62,086 nucleotides of DNA from NCBI RefSeq assembly GCF_013823385.1, contig NZ_PNMA01000024.1, forward strand, positions 1-62,086, read 5' to 3'. The translations under genes and the position numbers were made by a program. Positions within the stretch are counted from its first letter, which is position 1; each line of letters starts with the position of its first letter. Of the stretch, positions 54,743-61,709 are shown one piece after another. Source of the DNA: Hyphomonas sp. (GTDB lineage: Bacteria; Pseudomonadota; Alphaproteobacteria; Caulobacterales; Hyphomonadaceae). The notes below the pieces were generated by a model that searched no databases, had not been told where the DNA came from, and saw only the letters and a list, made by a program, of their open reading frames with translations.

Positions 54743-55125
54743 CGCGCGTCCCTCCAGGCGACCACGTCGTCGCGCCGGTAGAAGACGGCGGTCTTGCCGC
54801 GCTGGCCCTTCATCCTGACGAACGGTGGGCCCGCGCCGTAGCAGCGCAGGTTCTCCAGGTGCTTCGTCGAAAGGCGGGCGATCCGGGCGGCCTCGACGGT
54901 GTCGACCAGGTCAGCGTCCTCTGCGGGCTGTTCGGCCAGCCATGCCAGCACGTCACGGCGCCGGTAGGCGACCCTCCCGCCCTTCAGCCTCACGAACGGC
55001 GGGCCGCTGCCTGAGGACCGGTAGTTCTTGATCGTGTGCCTGGAGAGGCCCGCCAGCGCGGCGGCCTCTTCGGTCGAGAGCAGGGGTTCAGTTCCGCCCT
55101 CCTGCGGCGCATTCTGTTCCTGCAT
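54739..55125 (-). CDS. Tandem double-HTH regulator, 128 aa
   Basis: Two MerR/excisionase-type HTH modules in one chain: residues about 13-65 (LSTEEAAALAGLSRHTIKNYRSSGSGPPFVRLKGGRVAYRRRDVLAWL) and 72-125 (VDTVEAARIARLSTKHLENLRCYGAGPPFVRMKGQRGKTAVFYRRDDVVAW). Each ends with a DNA-binding wing GxGPPFVRxKG. ATG 55125 is used, with GGAG 7 bases upstream. It overlaps the primase gene by 4 bp, so it may control replication genes. Confidence 0.85.
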   Translation of the reverse strand: MQEQNAPQEGGTEPLLSTEEAAALAGLSRHTIKNYRSSGSGPPFVRLKGGRVAYRRRDVLAWLAEQPAEDADLVDTVEAARIARLSTKHLENLRCYGAGPPFVRMKGQRGKTAVFYRRDDVVAWRDAR

Positions 55126-55260
55126 CATCCTTCTCCGGTGTGCATGATTGAACGGACTGGACCCGGCCGCCGCACGCGGCCGGGTCACTTTTCACGGTGT
55201 GCCGAGGGTGGTGCAGTGTAACCCCCTGAGCCTCGACGCCGCCCGGACCGCTGGCGGCTA

Positions 55261-55494
55261 TCACCGACGGGTCTTCCGTATGCGGCCGTAACCGACGCGC
55301 GATGAATTCATGCTTGCCTGGGACATGAACTGGCTGGCGTGGTGGGCATTGCCGTTCGCCTTGTTCAGAAAGCTGCAGTAGCTCTGGACGGTCCCGAGGG
55401 TGAGGCCGGTGCGTTTGGCGATCTCCCGGTTATCGAGGCCGACCTTGCGGAGCTTCGCGACGCGGGCGACGCCGCCTGTTTCTTGGATGTTCAT
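55261..55494 (-). CDS. Small HTH protein, 77 aa
   Basis: The central segment DNREIAKRTGLTLGTVQSYCSFLN is a sigma-region-4/LuxR-like helix-turn-helix. The C-terminus is basic (RVGYGRIRKTRR). It may be an early regulator of the minus-strand block that begins 136 bp further on. A distinct family is not recognised; the short length keeps confidence moderate. Confidence 0.65.
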   Translation of the reverse strand: MNIQETGGVARVAKLRKVGLDNREIAKRTGLTLGTVQSYCSFLNKANGNAHHASQFMSQASMNSSRVGYGRIRKTRR

Positions 55495-55581
55495 TGTGCT
55501 GATCCTTGTCGATGTTGGTGGGTGGTGAGAAGTCCTCCCCGGCGCGGAGCATCGCCGGGGAGGACCAGTGACAGCTCTGGT

Positions 55582-55977
55582 TCACTCCTCGTCGGGGACC
55601 CAGCCGATGCTGAACGTGATGTCCTCGTCTCTGGGGGGCAGGGGCTCGTCACCGGGAAGCATGAGGTCGATCGACAGCCTGCCCCCTGGTGGGAGGTCGC
55701 TTGGCGAGTTGGTCATCATCGCGAGCGTGATGCGGCGGCGGACCTCCGGCCTGTTCATCCGCGCCTCGTGTGCGGGGTCGTTGCTGGTAATCCTGCCGGT
55801 CCCGGATGCCATGCCGAGGCCCGTGTAGATCTCCCAGGTGATGCTCTCGAAGCCACCGTCGTCCTTGAGGAGCACCGGCGACCCGAGCACGTCCGTCAGG
55901 GGGTGGAGCTTGGGTGCCCTGGTCCGGGCAAACGCGACGATCTCGTCGGGCGACATTTCTTTCAGGTCAGTATGCAT
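55582..55977 (-). CDS. Hypothetical protein, 131 aa
   Basis: Begins MHTDLKEMSPDEIVAFARTRAP; the middle contains ITWEIYTGLGMASGTGRITSNDP, and the C-terminus is acidic with a beta-like part. No family recognised. It is divergent from the RHH-like gene at 56128, sharing a 150-bp intergenic region with an imperfect inverted repeat around TTCGAACC. Confidence 0.6.
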   Translation of the reverse strand: MHTDLKEMSPDEIVAFARTRAPKLHPLTDVLGSPVLLKDDGGFESITWEIYTGLGMASGTGRITSNDPAHEARMNRPEVRRRITLAMMTNSPSDLPPGGRLSIDLMLPGDEPLPPRDEDITFSIGWVPDEE

Positions 55978-56127
55978 TGAAGTGTACCTTATTCACGGAT
56001 GCTCAACCGTTCGAACCACATGGTCTCGCAGGGCACCCGAGGAAGCAGTTGCATCCAGCGTGCCAGACGCACCACTACGCACCAACATAACCGATGCGCA
56101 TCAACAAAATGGAGTGAAAACAGGGAC

Positions 56128-56469
56128 ATGGCGGAAGACAGACTCGTGCGGCTCACCATCGGGCTCCCCTCAGACGTGCATCTGGCGCTCGAGGAGATGT
56201 CCGAGGAGCTGTCCCGTCCCATCGCGGACCTGGTCCGGGATGCCATTCTGGAACACCTGGCATCGGACCGGTGGACCGGAATCGGCGAAACGGCGGAGGC
56301 GCTGCTCAGGAACGGCCTGACCAACGAGGAGGTCCTGGCGGAGGTGCGGCGGCGGTTCCCGAAGGCAAACACCTCGGCGGCCAGCGTCGCCTGGTACAGG
56401 TCCAACCTGAGGAAGAGGGACGATGCCGTGCCTACGGACGCGCAGGCCAGGCGCAATCGCGAACGGTGA
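56128..56469 (+). CDS. RHH-like DNA-binding protein, 113 aa
   Basis: The first 50 residues (RLTIGLPSDVHLALEEMSEELSRPIADLVRDAILEHL) look like a ribbon-helix-helix domain. The C-terminal half (NGLTNEEVLAEVRRRFPKANTSAASVAWYRSNLRKR) resembles the short helical domain with the WYRSxLRK motif often found in phage/plasmid regulators. ATG 56128 is chosen. Probably a repressor for the divergent operon. Confidence 0.75.
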   Translation: MAEDRLVRLTIGLPSDVHLALEEMSEELSRPIADLVRDAILEHLASDRWTGIGETAEALLRNGLTNEEVLAEVRRRFPKANTSAASVAWYRSNLRKRDDAVPTDAQARRNRER

Positions 56470-56472
56470 TGT

Positions 56473-56955
56473 TCAGCCGCTGGTGGGCATCATCCCGATC
56501 AGTCCACCGATCAGCGATCCGATCTCCGTGTGCCGATACCCGGCATACCTGTCTGATGACGCTGGCGACCGGCTCGGCGTAAGCGCGAACTTGTCGGCCT
56601 GCTCGACAGAGACCGACGGCACGGCCTGCATCGGCATCAGCCAGCCGACCTCCATCGTCAACGTCTCCGGGTCCAGCACGACCATCGCCAGGGCTAGCCT
56701 GGGCGTCGGATTGAATGTTGCCTTGCGCACGTCGAACTGCACCGTGCGCCTCTCGGCGCCGAGGGATGCGCGCCATGACTTCACCTGCAAGCCGAGGCAT
56801 CCGTGGGTCAGCCGGTCCATCACGACCAGGTCCACGCCGTGGTCGTCGGAAGCGGGCAGGAATGGGGAGAGCCTCCCGCCGGATGCGCTCATTACCGCGC
56901 AAGCCAGGAAGTACTCTGCGATCTTGCCGGACTGGCCGGTGCTCAGGGCGTCCAT
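56473..56955 (-). CDS. PD-(D/E)XK-like protein, 160 aa
   Basis: GQSGKIAEYFLACAVMSASGGRLSPFLPASDDHGVDLVVMDRL...GLQVKSW shows Glu14, Asp42 and Gln57-x-Lys59, the pattern of restriction-endonuclease-like and DUF4365-like folds. That would be a nuclease or DNA-binding fold; catalysis is unproven. It is divergent from the XRE gene with an operator-like palindrome between them. Confidence 0.65.
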   Translation of the reverse strand: MDALSTGQSGKIAEYFLACAVMSASGGRLSPFLPASDDHGVDLVVMDRLTHGCLGLQVKSWRASLGAERRTVQFDVRKATFNPTPRLALAMVVLDPETLTMEVGWLMPMQAVPSVSVEQADKFALTPSRSPASSDRYAGYRHTEIGSLIGGLIGMMPTSG

Positions 56956-56976
56956 GCCGGTATCCTGAAATGGGAT

Positions 56977-56986
56977 AATCCGGATT
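56977..56986. promoter_or_regulatory. Palindrome between nuclease-like and XRE genes
   Basis: AATCCGGATT is a perfect palindrome inside a wider repeat (GGGATAATCC...GGGATTA). Placed in the 73-bp divergent gap, it is a likely operator for the XRE repressor. Confidence 0.45.
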
Positions 56987-57028
56987 CGGGATTAGGCCGG
57001 TTCGTGTTCCAAGGCAACAGGACGCGGA

Positions 57029-57259
57029 TTGGCCAACTCGCTCGCAGACGCCCGCTACAGGCGGATCATCGACAGGCTGCGCGAGGCGCGGCTTGCGGCG
57101 AGCCTCACGCAGGCCGAACTGGCTGAAAAGCTAGGGCGGCCGCAGTCGTTCGTCGCGAAGGTGGAGGGATATGAGCGGCGGCTCGACATTTTGGAGTTTG
57201 TGCAACTTGCCGCCAGTATCGATGTTGAAGCTTCCGAACTGCTAGATCCTGACGGCTGA
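57029..57259 (+). CDS. XRE-family HTH regulator, 76 aa
   Basis: IIDRLREARLAASLTQAELAEKLGRPQSFVAKVEGYERRLDILEFVQLAASI is a full XRE/Cro-C1 fold, with a short C-terminal tail. Start is TTG 57029 with AGGA six bases upstream. It is divergent from the PD-(D/E)XK gene and convergent with the CBASS operon (31-bp gap to cap3). Confidence 0.85.
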   Translation: MANSLADARYRRIIDRLREARLAASLTQAELAEKLGRPQSFVAKVEGYERRLDILEFVQLAASIDVEASELLDPDG

Positions 57260-57290
57260 AAAATCGTCAAAACATTGCCGAGGATTGCAC

Positions 57291-57779
57291 TCAACTGGAA
57301 TGACTCAATTCAAAAAGGGTCGCAGAATTGTCTGCTCCAATTGGGCAGAGCGGAAATACCGTTAGCTTCAACGGATCAACCAACCAAACTGCATGAGAGT
57401 TAGCACCGCTGATTATATAAGCCATTGAAACAGAGCGTCGTCGAACTTGGGTCCGCCAAGTAGTTTCGTCGATGCTAGAGGGATAAGGAGTGCCGTTCGG
57501 GTGGCTATGCCATTCTCCGACCCAGTCCAACGTTTCCCTGCTACCCTTCCATTTCCGAGTCGCGTCTCTTTGATGCCGGGGATCTTTCCTGAAAAACCGG
57601 ACAGGAGATGCAACATCCATTGGGAGCGGTCCCGTCAAATCCACAACGTGAAGATCGTTTCCCTTTCGATACCCAAGAAGCAAGCCCCCTGCTTCATTTG
57701 GACGATTCGATTTTGACCGATCGGTGATTCCATCTAAAACGGATTGCTCTATTAAGACGCTCACTGACATTCTGGGCAA
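57291..57779 (-). CDS. cap3: CBASS Cap3: JAB/JAMM isopeptidase
   Basis: 162 aa. Metal-binding JAMM motif: Glu29 (NEAGGLLLGY) and His91-Ser-His93-x10-Asp104 in GEWHSHPNGTPYPSSID, exact HxHx10D. Cap3 is the deubiquitinase-like protease that cuts Cap2-made CD-NTase conjugates, reversing its activation in type II CBASS. It is last in the operon and overlaps cap2 by 19 bp. Family role is established; substrate here is inferred. Confidence 0.88.
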   Translation of the reverse strand: MPRMSVSVLIEQSVLDGITDRSKSNRPNEAGGLLLGYRKGNDLHVVDLTGPLPMDVASPVRFFRKDPRHQRDATRKWKGSRETLDWVGEWHSHPNGTPYPSSIDETTWRTQVRRRSVSMAYIISGANSHAVWLVDPLKLTVFPLCPIGADNSATLFELSHSS

Positions 57780-59395
57780 TGTTCATGAACAGTTGGAGTT
57801 GTTGGAGCAATCTGTCGTCCCCGGTCAGGGTCGAGAGTCAACGTACGTAGAGTGCTGCGGTTTCTACCTTGAGCCCAGTCGTGGATATGTTGAGCAGACA
57901 GCGATGCCGCTGCCGAAGATGCATATGGTCCATAGGGCAAGAAGGCGCCATCACCGCACCCTCCATCGACGGGGTCGTCCTCGGTACGCACATCAAGTTT
58001 GGGATCGTGCCTCCAACTTTGGCTTCGATCCGGGCGAAGGCAACGATAGCACGCGTAGCCTGAGCCCAAATTCGCGAAGGACTGAGCGGCAATTCCATAT
58101 CCAAACAGATGTACGTGAAACAACACAGGTGGGTGTTTGACTCCTCTTCGCTCTATCGAGAAGCGGTTTAGCTGGGACGCAACATTCTCCACGCCGGTTG
58201 CGTCGACCACTAGGTCACATCTGCTTAGAGCAGCGAGGTGATCCGCTACCGTTCCAACCACTGCCTTAGTTGAGATTTGTGGATGAAACTTAGCCAGCTC
58301 AGCAGCGACGGCTTCCGATTTCCATTGGCCAACATATTCGAAGCCTAGCGCGTGCCTACCTATGTTTCCGGCAGTCAGCAAATCGGGGTCAATTAGTGAA
58401 AGTGACTTTTTATGTCCTGCGCCAAGTTGTGCCAGTAGCTTCGCCAAATGCCCTCCAATAGCTCCGCACCCGACCAAGCAAACGTTCCGCTCTGACAAAG
58501 TTGCGGAGCCAACTGGCAACGAACGCGTCACTACCGAACCTAAATCTGCCGGGCTCACCTGAAACCTCTCAATCTCTATTTTTTCACTTTCTGACTTAAC
58601 CCGCGCCGAAAAGAAGTTTGCACGAGGTCCCTTTATGGCTGCGAGGAGTGCCGGGGTGTGAAGATCAACGCCATAAAGGCCATTGCTCGCAGATATTACA
58701 ATTCCACCTGAGTCTTTCATCGCTTGAATGCAGGTTCTTTCCACACCCGCATCAGCCCCAAGTGACGACAGCCATTTGAATAGATCACTCAGGCGACTAG
58801 GCACCAAAACTTCACCTGCCGGTTGGGCGGGCCCCGGAAGTTCAACTACCGTGTACTGTTTTTTGAGTGAAGCGTATCCTTGTGGCAGATCAGCTTGGCT
58901 TGAAGCCAGAAGTGAGTTTGGCCCTCTTCCTAGTACATTCCGCCTATACGCAGTAAGGCGCGTACCTTGTCGGAGGGGCGAAATCAAACATACTGACGGG
59001 CCTCCCCAGTAAGCGGCGTACTCTCTAGCGGCCTCTTCAGCACCCCGCCCCTTAGCAGAACTCAGTAGGGCTTTCACACAATCGGCTAGCACGCGTAAGA
59101 TTGCGGCACCTGGGAACGCTGGATCGAGGCTATAATGACCTTGCAATCCGTAACAGATGCCGGTTTCTCGCCTTTGATGAGCAATCACATCCCAAGGGAG
59201 TTGATGACGGTTCTGTAAGTGTACTCGCGGCAGCTGTATAAAGTCTAAGTCTGGGACCTCAACCACAACATCAATCGTGTGGTGCCCAACCACCAGCGTT
59301 CCTACAAATCTGCGCGGATCTAATTTATCAGGAATAAATCCACGAACGCTCAAAGTCGTCCGGATCTGCCAAAGGGCATCCGTTCGATTAATCAT
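57761..59395 (-). CDS. cap2: CBASS Cap2: E2-E1 fusion ligase
   Basis: 544 aa. N-terminal E2-like part (about 1-130) with putative active Cys81 (ETGICYG) and a conserved LPW. A linker region of about 165 aa follows. E1/ThiF domain: GCGAIGG at 309-315, DPD at 336-338, N344/R347, adenylation and catalytic Cys480 (DGGCGDGAF). Zinc cysteines are C449/C452 and C540/C543. Cap2 conjugates the C-terminus of the CD-NTase to targets and primes it. The 3' end overlaps cap3; the start overlaps the CD-NTase by 4 bp. Confidence 0.9.
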   Translation of the reverse strand: MINRTDALWQIRTTLSVRGFIPDKLDPRRFVGTLVVGHHTIDVVVEVPDLDFIQLPRVHLQNRHQLPWDVIAHQRRETGICYGLQGHYSLDPAFPGAAILRVLADCVKALLSSAKGRGAEEAAREYAAYWGGPSVCLISPLRQGTRLTAYRRNVLGRGPNSLLASSQADLPQGYASLKKQYTVVELPGPAQPAGEVLVPSRLSDLFKWLSSLGADAGVERTCIQAMKDSGGIVISASNGLYGVDLHTPALLAAIKGPRANFFSARVKSESEKIEIERFQVSPADLGSVVTRSLPVGSATLSERNVCLVGCGAIGGHLAKLLAQLGAGHKKSLSLIDPDLLTAGNIGRHALGFEYVGQWKSEAVAAELAKFHPQISTKAVVGTVADHLAALSRCDLVVDATGVENVASQLNRFSIERRGVKHPPVLFHVHLFGYGIAAQSFANLGSGYACYRCLRPDRSQSWRHDPKLDVRTEDDPVDGGCGDGAFLPYGPYASSAAASLSAQHIHDWAQGRNRSTLRTLTLDPDRGRQIAPTTPTVHEHCPECQ

Positions 59396-60630
59396 CCAGA
59401 GATGCTGCTACCTACGTTGGGCTGCGGAACAGTAACGGGTTTCGTGTCTCTCAGAACTGCCACTCTTGATGCGACACCAATTTGCACCGACTCTGGAGCG
59501 TCAGGAAACCGATCACCAAACGCCGAGCGCAGGTGCTTGACAGTTAGCTCAGCCACACCGTTCCGAACGAGCGCACTCTCGACAAAGTGCCGGAATGCCT
59601 CTGCCTTGGCGGCGATTTCATCTCTTACCTCCAACGACCAATTCTGGTCCAGGCAGGGTTTGTCGTCGCGCCAACGGATTGATCCTTGTCGGATCATTTG
59701 GGGCAGGCGCCTTGCAACCTCCAATACAAGCAAGTCATCACGATCATCAGAGGGCCGTTTCTCCAAATCGAAGAACGCAGAAACGCAGAGAATCATCAGC
59801 GCCATCGATTTGAGTTCACCATCGACCCAGGAATTGTCGCGCCAAGCCTTCAGATATCTGATGATGCGCCGGAGGGAGGGACCATAAAGGTCCAACTGCT
59901 CGACAAACCAGTCGGAGAATTGCTTCGGATCTGATGGCTCCCAATCTTTCTCTCGATGCGCAAGAAGAATCTTGGCCGCTTCAATTTGGCGTCCGAGCGC
60001 GCTTGCCGTTACCAAATCGAATCCACGCCAATCTTCCTGCTGCGGATCGAGTTGTTCGTCTAGAAGATCTCGGACTCGCTCAAACTCTTTTGCTTCGACA
60101 GCATACACTGGCAAATCCACGTGAGCGCCTTTGCCAATAAGGACTCTGACACAAGTGTCTTTGCGCTCAAATTTCCAGCCGTTGCTTGCGACGACGTCAG
60201 CGATCGCTGTCTCCAGCAGATCGAAAAGTCCCTTGGATGAAACTGCAGGTTTGCCACCGACGAACGGCATTGGGACATATACCCCGTCGTCGAGATCGAT
60301 CTCCTGCTCCGGCTTGGCGGGGCGCACAAGCAACTGGTAAGCAAAAGATCCCTGAGTTAGGAACCTCACCGTGGTTAGCGGGTACTTATCCATTGCGTCC
60401 CGAAACGCATGGCCGCGCCCTTCAAAAAGCAACTGCCGTACTCTTTCGGACTTAATGACCTGAGAGTATCTCGCAAACTGCGCTCGAATAGCATCCCGAA
60501 GCTTTTTCCGAGCTGAGCGCAGCATGACGTCTTCCACGTCTCCTGCGGCGATGGTGATCTTCTTATGAAAGCTGGGCTCTCGCTTGAGGCCATGAAACAG
60601 CGCATTTGCATTCACAAGCGTATCGGCCAC
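59392..60630 (-). CDS. cdnA: CBASS CD-NTase (DncV-like)
   Basis: 412 aa from GTG 60630, chosen because AGGAG lies 7 bases upstream (60638-60642) and the alignment to DncV begins there. TQGSFAYQLLVRPAKPEQEIDLDDGVYVPMPF carries GS (94-95) and catalytic Asp112/Asp114; the third acid is Asp172 in HVDLPVYA. It closely resembles V. cholerae DncV (clade A), whose product is 3',3'-cGAMP. The C-terminus ends SSISG, a terminal Gly like DncV's VSG, required for Cap2 conjugation. The exact nucleotide product is inferred. Confidence 0.93.
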   Translation of the reverse strand: MADTLVNANALFHGLKREPSFHKKITIAAGDVEDVMLRSARKKLRDAIRAQFARYSQVIKSERVRQLLFEGRGHAFRDAMDKYPLTTVRFLTQGSFAYQLLVRPAKPEQEIDLDDGVYVPMPFVGGKPAVSSKGLFDLLETAIADVVASNGWKFERKDTCVRVLIGKGAHVDLPVYAVEAKEFERVRDLLDEQLDPQQEDWRGFDLVTASALGRQIEAAKILLAHREKDWEPSDPKQFSDWFVEQLDLYGPSLRRIIRYLKAWRDNSWVDGELKSMALMILCVSAFFDLEKRPSDDRDDLLVLEVARRLPQMIRQGSIRWRDDKPCLDQNWSLEVRDEIAAKAEAFRHFVESALVRNGVAELTVKHLRSAFGDRFPDAPESVQIGVASRVAVLRDTKPVTVPQPNVGSSISG

Positions 60631-60660
60631 TTGAAGTCTCCTAGTAAAAATCCCACCTAA

Positions 60661-60675
60661 GTTCGTGTTTTGTTC
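60661..60675. promoter_or_regulatory. LexA-type box in the CBASS divergent promoter
   Basis: GTTC GTGTTTT GTTC matches GTTC-N7-GTTC exactly. It lies in the 62-bp gap between the CD-NTase start (60630) and the effector ATG (60693), so one bound repressor could block both promoters. The same motif fronts mmcB at 43341-43355. I found no other perfect copy in a by-eye scan of the element. Confidence 0.65.
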
Positions 60676-60692
60676 GAAGGATTTCAAGTCCC

Positions 60693-61493
60693 ATGATACA
60701 ACTTTTGAGTCCTAGAACGGTTATAGTGATTCTATCGGGAGTGGTACTTTCAGGTTCCTTCGGACTGAACTGGCTCGTGGATATTGCAAACCAAAACCCC
60801 CAAAGCCCTGCTGAGCATTGGCGCTCAGTTGGCTTGATTACCTCGGGCATTGTTGGACTTTGTTTTTGGTCGCCGTTTTGGCGCTTGATGTGGCGAACGC
60901 CTGTATTGGGACGGTATCTTGAGCGCAAGTTCGCTCCAGACCTGAATGGGTTCTGGCTCGTAAAAATCCAGAGCAACTTTCCTACTCTCAAGGCTCTTAC
61001 GGAGGATGCGGCTTCGAAGCGTGCCGCGGACCCCAAGAAATCACTCGAACCAAGTACTCATGTATTTGTCGGTTGCTTGAGACAGGGATGGCTTGATTCC
61101 GGGCTTGAACTTTATGGGCATGATGAATCGGTGCTGGATACTTCTGACACGGTTCTCTTCGAATTTCGAAAGAGCGATGTAAAACACAAGTGCAGCATTT
61201 TCTGGATCTACAAGCAGAAGAACAAAACGGTCGGCGCCTTGGACGTGGGCGTGTTCGAAGGTAGCGCCATGATGTCTATAGATCACTCGGGACAGATATC
61301 TGGTACAACTTGGAACAACAGAAACTGGATGAAAGGCATGAACACGGCAGGGCCGATCACCATGACCAAAATTGAGTCTTCGCCACTGTTTGGAGAACTC
61401 AGCCCTGAGAAATGTGCGGAGCGGGCAAAGGCTCTATTGGCGCCTCATAACGCGCGCCACGATAGACCATCAGAGCCAAAACCGTCTGCGTGA
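60693..61493 (+). CDS. cap15: CBASS effector Cap15-like (2TM + beta domain)
   Basis: 266 aa. Two N-terminal TM helices (about 8-28 and 44-62) precede a beta-rich cytosolic domain (about 80-230): PDLNGFWLVKIQS, EFRKSDVKHKCSIFWIY, GALDVGVFEGSAMMSIDHSGQISGTTWNNR, as in S-2TMbeta/Cap15 effectors. These sense a cyclic dinucleotide and oligomerise to break the inner membrane. It is transcribed divergently from the CD-NTase, an unusual layout. AAGGA lies before the ATG. Confidence 0.82.
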   Translation: MIQLLSPRTVIVILSGVVLSGSFGLNWLVDIANQNPQSPAEHWRSVGLITSGIVGLCFWSPFWRLMWRTPVLGRYLERKFAPDLNGFWLVKIQSNFPTLKALTEDAASKRAADPKKSLEPSTHVFVGCLRQGWLDSGLELYGHDESVLDTSDTVLFEFRKSDVKHKCSIFWIYKQKNKTVGALDVGVFEGSAMMSIDHSGQISGTTWNNRNWMKGMNTAGPITMTKIESSPLFGELSPEKCAERAKALLAPHNARHDRPSEPKPSA

Positions 61494-61608
61494 CAGGCGC
61501 GCCACCCTCTGGTATCCGGGCGTGGCGGAGGTCCGTTTCATGGCCTGACGATGGCCCGGAGCGGCCATCCAGGCCGGAGGGTCGGCCCAACGCCTTGAAA
61601 ACATTGAG

Positions 61609-61648
61609 TGGTCCCGTAGCTCAGCAGGATAGAGCGACAGATTCCTAA
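61609..61648 (+). other. attR: element-side copy of the 40-bp repeat
   Basis: Identical to 46659-46698; covers the 5' half of tRNA-Arg including the anticodon loop. Recombination in or near the anticodon loop would put this half, and sequence upstream of it (61494-61608), on the element side of the junction. The gap 61494-61608 has no gene and probably holds the tRNA promoter. Confidence 0.88.
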
Positions 61649-61686
61649 TCTGTAGGTCGTGCGTTCGAATCGCGCCGGGATCACCA
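61610..61686 (+). tRNA. tRNA-Arg (anticodon CCT)
   Basis: Complete 77-nt tRNA with CCA. Acceptor GGTCCCG pairs with CGGGATC (one G-U). D-arm is GCTCAGCAGGATAGAGC. The anticodon stem-loop ACAGA-TTCCTAA-TCTGT gives anticodon CCT, which reads AGG. T loop is TTCGAAT with stem GTGCG/CGCGC. T-rich TTTTCTT follows. The 5' half and probably the promoter are supplied by the integrated element. Confidence 0.96.
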
Positions 61687-61709
61687 TTTTCTTATTGCTC
61701 GGAGCTGTT

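Larger units (their letters stand above)
46659..61648. mobile_element. tRNA-Arg-integrated satellite-like element with CBASS
   Basis: About 15 kb bounded by a 40-bp exact direct repeat (46659-46698 and 61609-61648) that is the 5' half of tRNA-Arg(CCT). Contents in order: integrase, AlpA-like HTH, cargo membrane protein, unknown genes, small-terminase-like gene, iteron array, PrimPol-VapE primase, HTH genes, RHH regulator, PD-(D/E)XK protein, XRE regulator, and type II CBASS. No capsid, portal, tail or large terminase is seen. Size, layout and origin geometry resemble phage-inducible chromosomal islands; this classification is inferred. Confidence 0.82.

Noticed and set aside
57777-57792. Second LexA-like site GTTCATGAACAGTTG near the cap2 3' end
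   Set aside because: One base differs from GTTC in the second half-site, and it lies inside the cap2 coding region, not a promoter.
57724-58140. Plus-strand 138-codon frame over the cap2 3' end
   Set aside because: It is an antisense shadow of Cap2; the cysteine and zinc motifs are on the minus strand.
46659-61648. CRISPR array inside the element
   Set aside because: The 9-bp GTAGACC repeats have no spacer-repeat structure of CRISPR length; no cas gene is present.
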